Source: Candidatus Copromonas faecavium (nom. illeg.) (lineage in GTDB: Bacteria; Bacillota; Clostridia; Lachnospirales; Lachnospiraceae). Taken from it: DNA of 37,613 bases. This document shows, one piece after another, positions 32,471 through 37,613 of this stretch; the stretch's first letter is position 1; every line of letters starts with the position of its first letter. The notes beneath the pieces are model-generated. The model worked only from the letters and a program-made list of their open reading frames with translations, did no database searches and had not been told where the DNA came from. A program made the position numbers and the translations under genes. The stretch is from NCBI GenBank assembly GCA_018712915.1, contig DVGC01000012.1:1-37613 (forward strand), in the 5' to 3' direction.

Positions 32471-33609
32471 GGCATTGCCTCCATCAGAAAAATTCCATCC
32501 TGAATCTGCTGTTCAGGGCTGTAAGGGTGACTTACCACCTGTGTTCCCATAGTCATAAATGAACAGTGGCCCCCGTCCAGGTTGTACGCCGCGCGGCACC
32601 CAAGACTTTCAAACAAAGCCGCCATTTCATCCAGAAACATTCCCCTGGTGCTGCTCTGCCTTCCATCCACTACCAGGAGACAGTAATGCCCCGGTTCATA
32701 ATATCCGATTGCCGTTCTTGGATGGGACTCCCGAATATAATCCCAGGTTCTGAACTCCGTTTTTGCCTTCCCGTTTTCATCTAGAAGACTGGGACCGAAA
32801 ATCCAGGTCTGATAAGCTCCTTCGTTCTTCAGCTGCCTTGTTTCCAGCTCACCCGGAGCATAAATTTTCATAGTGCCGTCCCAGTTCAGTACACAGGTTT
32901 CCATATCCGTGGGCCGCTCCCGGTAAATCACGCCGTTGCGTATGATCGTCCCGTTATTGACGTGACGGCTGTTGCTGTAAGAATCTCCGTTGACCGCCAG
33001 AACCGACTGCATCCTGTCTGACATTTCCACAAGCTTCTCCAGATATCCCACTCCGTATGTATCCTGGGCAAAGCCGGTCTGAAGGCAGGTAATATCGCCC
33101 ACATAAATATCGGCCAGCACATAGGAAATATTCGTTCCGTATTTCTGATGCTTTCCGCCCTCTGTCCGGTCAATCCGTCCGGTTTTAACAGTATCATAGG
33201 TCAGATGGATCGAAAGATCCGGGCTGGTATAGGACGTATCAGACATCACGATACCGTCTGTAAAATGCTCGGCAAATTTCTGGTGCCAGTCCTGGGTATC
33301 CAGTTTCACCCTGGTCGTCTCCAGAGTCCCGCTTCCCGCATCTACCAGCTCCTGAAGCTTTTTCGTCCTCTGCGCCAGCACTTCTTCCGGAATTGCGGAA
33401 AGAGCCTGGCCGGAATCAGTTTCTTCCTCTCCGCTGCCCGTTCCGCTTTCCGGGCTGCCCTGCACGGAACCGGATTCTGTCTGTGTCTGCGAAAGCACGG
33501 AACCCGCAGGAATCCCCTGTTGTGGAATCAGATAATTTGCAATCCAAATCGCCGCCAGCAAAACAGCTGCTGTCAGAATATCGGCTCCCAGCGCCAGAAA
33601 TTTCCTCAT
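32467..33609 (-). CDS. Phosphodiester glycosidase (NAGPA domain) exported protein
   Basis: Protein of 380 residues. A single N-terminal membrane helix (~9-29) is followed by a Ser/Gly/Glu/Thr-rich linker to ~75. The C-terminal two thirds carry NAGPA-domain hallmarks: A-V-N-G-D-S-Y, H-P-R-T-A-I-G-Y, L-L-V-V-D-G-R and Y-N-L-D-G-G-H-C. Members release GlcNAc from phosphodiesters and in bacteria are tied to cell-wall or exopolysaccharide turnover. The start overlaps the glycosyltransferase stop (ATGA) and has AGGAGG just upstream, inside the end of that gene. The protein is probably anchored to the outer face of the membrane. Confidence 0.87.
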   Translation of the reverse strand: MRKFLALGADILTAAVLLAAIWIANYLIPQQGIPAGSVLSQTQTESGSVQGSPESGTGSGEEETDSGQALSAIPEEVLAQRTKKLQELVDAGSGTLETTRVKLDTQDWHQKFAEHFTDGIVMSDTSYTSPDLSIHLTYDTVKTGRIDRTEGGKHQKYGTNISYVLADIYVGDITCLQTGFAQDTYGVGYLEKLVEMSDRMQSVLAVNGDSYSNSRHVNNGTIIRNGVIYRERPTDMETCVLNWDGTMKIYAPGELETRQLKNEGAYQTWIFGPSLLDENGKAKTEFRTWDYIRESHPRTAIGYYEPGHYCLLVVDGRQSSTRGMFLDEMAALFESLGCRAAYNLDGGHCSFMTMGTQVVSHPYSPEQQIQDGIFLMEAMP

Positions 33610-34403
33610 GCCTGCCTCCTGGCCGCCGTATTGGATATCAGCATTCCCAAGGGTGCTGTCCCAAAAAGCACAAGAAACAGATTAAACAGAAGATAATCCA
33701 GCACAAAACTGGAAAAAGAAGACAGGAAAAACCGCAGAAGCTCTTTATATATCCGGAAAGAATCACGGAATCCGCGAAAATGGGAACAGCTGTTCTTCCT
33801 GTCATGATAGATGGTGTGAATAGAAATCTCCAGAATCGGTATCTTCTGTTTGGCGCAGGCGGACAGCATATTCATTTCATATTCATAGCGGCTGCCGGGA
33901 ACCTGCAGCATAAAATCCAGAAGCTCCACAGAAAATGCCCTCAGGCCGGTCTGAGTATCCGACACATACACCCCGGTCAGCATACCAAAGATTTTTGCCG
34001 TCAGCCGGTTTCCCAGTCTGGATTTTAAAGGAACCGAGGAATCCATGGTTCTGGTTCCCAGAATCAGCGTCCGCGGGTTTGCTTCTGCTTTGGTCAGAAT
34101 CCGTTCCATATCCTCCGGGAGATGCTGGCCGTCCGCATCCATAATCCCGATTTCCCTGCATTCCCACAGTTCATCCTTGATGTATCGGAGGGCCGTTTTA
34201 ATAGCCTCCCCTTTTCCCTTGTTTTCATTATGATGAAGCACAATACATTGCTCGCCCAGCTCCCAGAAAAGGGTTTCGTAAGCCTTCCCGCTTCCGTCAT
34301 CTACCAGGACCATCTGGTTTCCCAGTTCCCAGTTCCGCCTTACAAGCTCCCTCAGACATGTTTCCTCCGGTTCAAACGCCGGTATAATAATCATCCGTTC
34401 CAT
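33606..34403 (-). CDS. Glycosyltransferase family 2 with truncated GtrA tail
   Basis: Protein of 265 residues. The GT2 domain has M-V-L-V-D-D-G-S-G, the metal-binding D89-A-D91-G-Q-H, and the lipid-carrier-type pattern of dolichol-phosphate or undecaprenyl-phosphate sugar transferases (G-T-R, R-L-G-N, D-T-Q-T-G-L-R). From ~222 it begins a GtrA-like membrane domain (F-L-S-S-F-S-S-F-V-L-D-Y-L-L-F) that stops after about 40 residues at N-T-A-A-R-R-Q-A, whereas bifunctional GT2/GtrA proteins have ~115 residues there. The cut coincides with the ATGA overlap to the next gene. The catalytic domain is complete and may work; flipping by GtrA probably does not. Confidence 0.85.
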   Translation of the reverse strand: MERMIIIPAFEPEETCLRELVRRNWELGNQMVLVDDGSGKAYETLFWELGEQCIVLHHNENKGKGEAIKTALRYIKDELWECREIGIMDADGQHLPEDMERILTKAEANPRTLILGTRTMDSSVPLKSRLGNRLTAKIFGMLTGVYVSDTQTGLRAFSVELLDFMLQVPGSRYEYEMNMLSACAKQKIPILEISIHTIYHDRKNSCSHFRGFRDSFRIYKELLRFFLSSFSSFVLDYLLFNLFLVLFGTAPLGMLISNTAARRQA

Positions 34404-34652
34404 ATCTGCCTCTCACCTCCACAGTCCTCATCCTAGACGGTAATCTTAAACCTCAAAGCAGAAATTTCTAAATTTTCTTTAAACACCATCCGAGATTCCG
34501 CAGTATAGCCGGCGGCAGGAATGACCAGGCAGAAATTTTATGTTCAAGTGAGCGGAAATTTCTTTTTTCTCCATCATAAATTCATAATTCCATGTTATAC
34601 TTCCCAGTGATTATAAAAAGGAAACCATATGCCATGAAAGGAACTGACGCGT
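34404..34652. promoter_or_regulatory. Divergent control region with repeated GCAGAAATTT boxes
   Basis: This gap separates the glycosyltransferase operon from the plus-strand two-component genes. GCAGAAATTT occurs at 34458-34467 and 34529-34538, and GCGGAAATTT at 34552-34561. Start-to-start distances are 71 and 23 nt, close to whole helical turns, as expected for response-regulator direct repeats. No confident promoter was found on either strand. Confidence 0.4.
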
Positions 34653-35321
34653 ATGATACATATTTTGGTTGTAGAAGATGATCCGGATATTCAGGAGCTG
34701 CTTTGCGCCTATTTAAAAGACGCCGGATATCTGCCTGTTGCGGCCGGAGATGGAACACGGGCCATGGCCCTTTTTCACTCCCGTCCTTTTGATCTTATCC
34801 TTCTGGACATCCTGCTTCCGGGCATGGACGGTTATCAGGTATGCAGCCAAATCCGCCGCCAGTCTCAGGTTCCCGTTCTGTTTCTCTCTGCGCTGGACGA
34901 AGAGGCTGCCATGCTCCGGGGACTGCGGCTGGATGCAGATGATTATGTGGCCAAGCCTTTTTCTATGCCTTTGCTTTTAGAAAAGATCCGGGTTATCCTC
35001 AGGCGTACGCGGAAAACCCCGGCAGAATGCAGCCTCCATTATCAGGATATGACACTGAACCCGGAAACCAGAGAAGTCTCCATAAACGGGCGTCTGCTGG
35101 AGCTGACTGCCAAGGAATTTGACCTTCTGCATCTTTTGCTTTCCTCTCCCGGGCGGGTTTTCACAAGAGAAATGCTTCTTTCCCTCCTGTGGGGATATGA
35201 TTTTTTCGGGGATATGCGGGTAGTGGACAGCCATATTAAAAATCTTCGCAGGAAGCTGGGATATCATTACATCGAAACGGTGAGAGGAGTGGGATATCGT
35301 GCCGCAAAAGAAATTAAATGA
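34653..35321 (+). CDS. OmpR-family response regulator
   Basis: Protein of 222 residues. The receiver domain has V-V-E8-D9-D10, phospho-acceptor D52 in L-L-D-I-L-L-P-G-M-D-G-Y, and K-P-F near 102-104. The C-terminal winged helix has E-L-T-A-K-E-F-D-L-L and G-Y-D-F-F-G-D-M-R-V-V-D-S-H-I-K-N-L-R, ending G-V-G-Y-R. AAAGGA precedes the ATG at long spacing. It overlaps the kinase gene by 23 nt, so the pair is co-translated. The putative ABC transporter gene downstream is the natural target, as in antimicrobial-peptide sensing systems. Confidence 0.93.
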   Translation: MIHILVVEDDPDIQELLCAYLKDAGYLPVAAGDGTRAMALFHSRPFDLILLDILLPGMDGYQVCSQIRRQSQVPVLFLSALDEEAAMLRGLRLDADDYVAKPFSMPLLLEKIRVILRRTRKTPAECSLHYQDMTLNPETREVSINGRLLELTAKEFDLLHLLLSSPGRVFTREMLLSLLWGYDFFGDMRVVDSHIKNLRRKLGYHYIETVRGVGYRAAKEIK

Positions 35322-36867
35322 AAGTTTTGCCGTCCGCATGTTCATTCTGATGTTTTGCCTCATGATCGGTGCAGGGGCCGTGACCTTTTTCCTCATTGCA
35401 TGGGCTACGCCAAGTGCATATCTGACCGTTATCAGCCAGGATCTGAGAAACCAGACTGATTCCCTGGCAAAAACGCTCAGCAGAACTGCTTACCATGACT
35501 GGGAAACGGTTCTGAACCAGTTTTTCCGTTCCTCTCAGGCAGAGTTCATGCTTCTGACTGCTGGCGGTGAGCAGGTTCTGATGGATTCCCGGTCAGTTCT
35601 GGACGGAAGTGAGATCTCTGTTTCTCTGGCAGAAACCGGCGGGCATCCCGCAAAGGAATCAATTGGACGCGTCAATACCTCCTGGGATTTGGAAGATTCC
35701 TCCCCCATGAAACAGACAGAAGAAGCAGACAATCCTGCAGACACAGCGACCATCGCTGCTCTCCCGCAATACGCTTTTTTTGCCGATGCTGTACCATCAG
35801 ATGGTTCTGTTCATTACACCCTTTGCGTCATCCCCCATGCCCAGAAGGAAAATCTTGCCGTGAGGGCTCTGGTTCAGATGGCGCCCTGGCTGTTTCTGGC
35901 CCTTCTTTCTCTTTCCCTTTTCTGCGCCTTTTTCTGTTCCCGGTATATTGCCGGCCCTGTCGTCCGAATCAGCCGCATCGCCGGACGTCTGGCTGAACTT
36001 GATTTTTCGGAAAGCTGCGGGGAACATCGCCGGGATGAAATCGGCCTTCTGGCCCGCAGCCTGGATCAGATGGCCGGACGTCTTCGCACCGCTCTTTCCG
36101 GCCTTTCTGCCGCCAATGAAGCTCTGAAAAAAGAGATGGAACGGGAGCGAGGGCTGGAACGCAGCCGGATGGAATTTTTCTTCGCGGCCTCCCACGAATT
36201 AAAAACGCCCCTTACGATTTTGAAGGGGCAGCTGTCTGGAATGCTGGCAGGCATCGATGTATATCGTGACCGGGACAAATATCTGCTTCGGTCCCTGCAG
36301 GTCACAGGAAGAATGGAACGGCTGGTCGGAGAAATGTTGTCCATCTGCCGGATAGAAACTGGTGCTTCCCCTGTGGAAAAGCAGCCTTTGGATTTGCCGG
36401 AGCTGATAAAAATGCAGCTGAAAGCCACTGCAGAGCTGACGGCACAGAAAAGACAGACTCTGACCGTAACCCTGGAACCGGCCGGTTTCCTTACCGGCGA
36501 TCCGGTTCTGATGGAAAAAGCCATCGGCAATCTGCTGTCCAACGCAGTGCGCTACTCTCCTGAGGAAGCTGAAATCCGCGTCTGGTGCGGCCTGAAACAG
36601 AATGCACCGGCCATTTCCATTGAAAATACCGGCGCCCATATCCACGAAGATGCCCTGCCCCATCTGTTTGAACCGTTTTACAGAGCAGACAGCTCCAGAA
36701 ACCGAACCACCGGCGGCAGCGGGCTTGGACTCTATCTGACCCAGGCAATTTTGAAGCGTCATCAGGCATCCTGCACCATAAAAAATACCAGTACAGGAGT
36801 CCTGGCCTTCGTATCCTTCGCTCTTCCGCCGGAATCTCCGCCTTCTTCCTCCACACAAAACACATAA
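35299..36867 (+). CDS. Membrane sensor histidine kinase
   Basis: Protein of 522 residues. One transmembrane helix lies near 14-36, an extracytoplasmic sensor near 40-190, and a second helix at ~195-213 is followed by HAMP. HisKA has H299 in A-S-H-E-L-K-T-P-L. The ATPase domain carries N-box L-L-S-N-A-V-R-Y-S; G1 is weakly conserved (E-N-T-G-A-H instead of D-x-G-x-G), and G2 is G-G-S-G-L-G-L-Y. The start is a GTG with GAGAGGAG upstream, inside the regulator's last codons; an ATG at 35338 is a fallback that would drop the first 13 residues. It is paired with the response regulator before it; the signal is unknown. Confidence 0.92.
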   Translation: MPQKKLNESFAVRMFILMFCLMIGAGAVTFFLIAWATPSAYLTVISQDLRNQTDSLAKTLSRTAYHDWETVLNQFFRSSQAEFMLLTAGGEQVLMDSRSVLDGSEISVSLAETGGHPAKESIGRVNTSWDLEDSSPMKQTEEADNPADTATIAALPQYAFFADAVPSDGSVHYTLCVIPHAQKENLAVRALVQMAPWLFLALLSLSLFCAFFCSRYIAGPVVRISRIAGRLAELDFSESCGEHRRDEIGLLARSLDQMAGRLRTALSGLSAANEALKKEMERERGLERSRMEFFFAASHELKTPLTILKGQLSGMLAGIDVYRDRDKYLLRSLQVTGRMERLVGEMLSICRIETGASPVEKQPLDLPELIKMQLKATAELTAQKRQTLTVTLEPAGFLTGDPVLMEKAIGNLLSNAVRYSPEEAEIRVWCGLKQNAPAISIENTGAHIHEDALPHLFEPFYRADSSRNRTTGGSGLGLYLTQAILKRHQASCTIKNTSTGVLAFVSFALPPESPPSSSTQNT

Positions 36868-36907
36868 AATCTTCTTCCTGACTCCATCTTCGTCTGATAT
36901 TTTTTCC

Positions 36908-36936
36908 ATGTCACAGGAACAAAGATTCCCTGACAT
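36908..36936. promoter_or_regulatory. Inverted repeat upstream of the ABC ATPase gene
   Basis: ATGTCACAGGAA and TTCCCTGACAT form an imperfect inverted repeat (one bulge, one mismatch) around a 6-nt centre, ending 29 nt before the ABC start codon. It is a candidate regulator site or a leader hairpin. Confidence 0.4.
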
Positions 36937-36965
36937 AAAAATACGGAAGAAAGGATACCTGATTT

Positions 36966-37488
36966 ATGGAAATCAAATTATCGCATGTCACCATGTCCTA
37001 CCCAGGCGGCAAACAGGCCCTGAAAGATCTGAGCCTTGAGCTTCGCTCTCCCGGTCTTTACGGGCTTCTGGGCCCTAACGGAGCCGGAAAATCCACCTTG
37101 CTGAAGCTTTTATCCGCCTCCCTGCTTCCTACCTCCGGCTCCATCGAAATCAACGGCCGGCCGCTTCCTGCGGGCGAGAAGCATCTGAAGGCCTCTCTCG
37201 GCTGTCTTCCGCAGGACTTCGGACTCTTTGACGAGCTGACCACGGGACAGTTTCTTGACTATATGGCAGCTTTAAAAGGGATATCCCATCCGTAAGAAGC
37301 TGTCAGAAAAGCTCTTTGCGCGGTTCATTTGGAAGAGCATAAAAATATCAGAATCCGCACCCTGTCCGGCGGGCAGCGCCAAAGAACAGGCATCGCGCAG
37401 GCGCTTCTTGGCGATCCGCCTTTTCTGATTTTTGACGAGCCCACCGTCGGACTGGACCCGGAGGAGCGGAGACGGTTCCGAAACCTCC
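36966..37488 (+). pseudogene. ABC transporter ATPase, in-frame TAA and disrupted 3' end
   Basis: The frame begins as a CcmA-type ABC ATPase: Walker A G-P-N-G-A-G-K-S-T, then Q-loop L-P-Q-D-F-G-L-F-D-E. At 37293-37295 a TAA stops it. The same frame continues with signature L-S-G-G-Q-R-Q-R and Walker [17 protein letters not shown]. After R-R-R-F-R-N-L-L (about 37488) the expected switch-region sequence (S-T-H) is absent, and the DNA becomes unrelated and AT-richer. Two independent lesions make a functional product unlikely. Its position behind a two-component system suggests a former antimicrobial-peptide or bacitracin-type exporter; the permease gene is not in the window. Confidence 0.85.
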
Positions 37489-37613
37489 TACTACAATATA
37501 TTTATGGTTAATATCCCTTACAGCCAGTAAGGAATTACCCATCTTGTTGCTTAAGCTGTTAGAATGATAAGAGCAATCGGTATAGCGGATACCTCCTTGG
37601 ACTTTGCGTCCGT
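37489..37613. other. Unassigned sequence replacing the ABC gene 3' end
   Basis: From about 37489 to the window end the sequence is AT-richer than its surroundings and encodes nothing recognisable. It holds a small hairpin, CCTTAC/GTAAGG (37516-37532). It may be the edge of an insertion sequence, an integrated element, or an assembly join. The window ends before anything diagnostic appears. Confidence 0.5.

Overview
The window looks like a chromosomal segment from an anaerobic Firmicute of the Lachnospiraceae / Clostridium cluster XIVa type. The grounds are the GGAGG-type ribosome sites, the frequent ATGA stop-start overlaps, and the gene set: paired pta-ackA, a DarA-type cyclic-di-AMP receptor, TmcAL, and a giant acyl-CoA-dehydratase-activase-like protein. 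DNA is moderately GC-rich, and nearly all genes lie on the minus strand. The exceptions are tmcAL, a lysR gene and a two-component/ABC block at the right end. I saw no tRNA, rRNA, CRISPR array or complete insertion sequence.

Region by region. (1) 1-1.9 kb: an AbiE-type toxin-antitoxin operon (AbiEi, AbiEii) with a third, ATGA-coupled zinc-ribbon gene, its own promoter inside a 13-bp inverted repeat, and a terminator at the window edge. (2) 1.9-3.6 kb: a macrodomain ADP-ribosyl hydrolase and a class M sirtuin in overlapping frames, closed by a strong terminator. (3) 3.6-8.4 kb: an FMN split-barrel protein, two class I glutamine-amidotransferase-like hydrolases (the upstream one lacks its catalytic Cys), two GNAT acetyltransferases, and a secreted L,D-transpeptidase. 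Pyrimidine-rich degenerate repeats lie in between. (4) 8.4-10.9 kb: the acetate pathway genes pta and ackA. (5) 11.2-12.8 kb: darA and tmcAL, diverging from overlapping promoters. (6) 12.8-20.4 kb: a housekeeping run read as threonine ammonia-lyase, zf-HC2 protein, polA, coaE, walJ-like hydrolase, a 30-codon micro-ORF, histidine phosphatase and SAM methyltransferase, with several ATGA couplings. (7) 20.4-25.6 kb: a 250-bp cluster of four hairpins, then a ~1550-residue activase-like protein with a divergent LysR regulator. (8) 26.5-34.4 kb: an S66 carboxypeptidase, a histidine kinase with a response regulator broken by a stop codon, a P-type ATPase broken by a stop codon, a 60-residue membrane protein, a NAGPA-type glycosidase and a glycosyltransferase whose GtrA tail is cut off. 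(9) 34.6-37.6 kb, plus strand: a second two-component system followed by an ABC ATPase gene that carries an in-frame stop and then runs into unrelated sequence.

Functional links. Pta and AckA interconvert acetyl-CoA, acetyl phosphate and acetate. The macrodomain and sirtuin probably write and erase ADP-ribose on a shared target. AbiEi should repress its own promoter and antagonise the AbiEii nucleotidyltransferase. The right-hand 10 kb shows repeated gene decay (three single-codon nonsense changes, one truncated domain, one disrupted ABC gene), whereas the left 27 kb is almost entirely intact. The most unusual items are the three-gene AbiE variant, the stand-alone macrodomain-sirtuin pair, the Cys-less amidotransferase partner, the doubly ATGA-coupled micro-ORF, the hairpin cluster beside the activase gene and its in-frame 39-bp tandem repeat.
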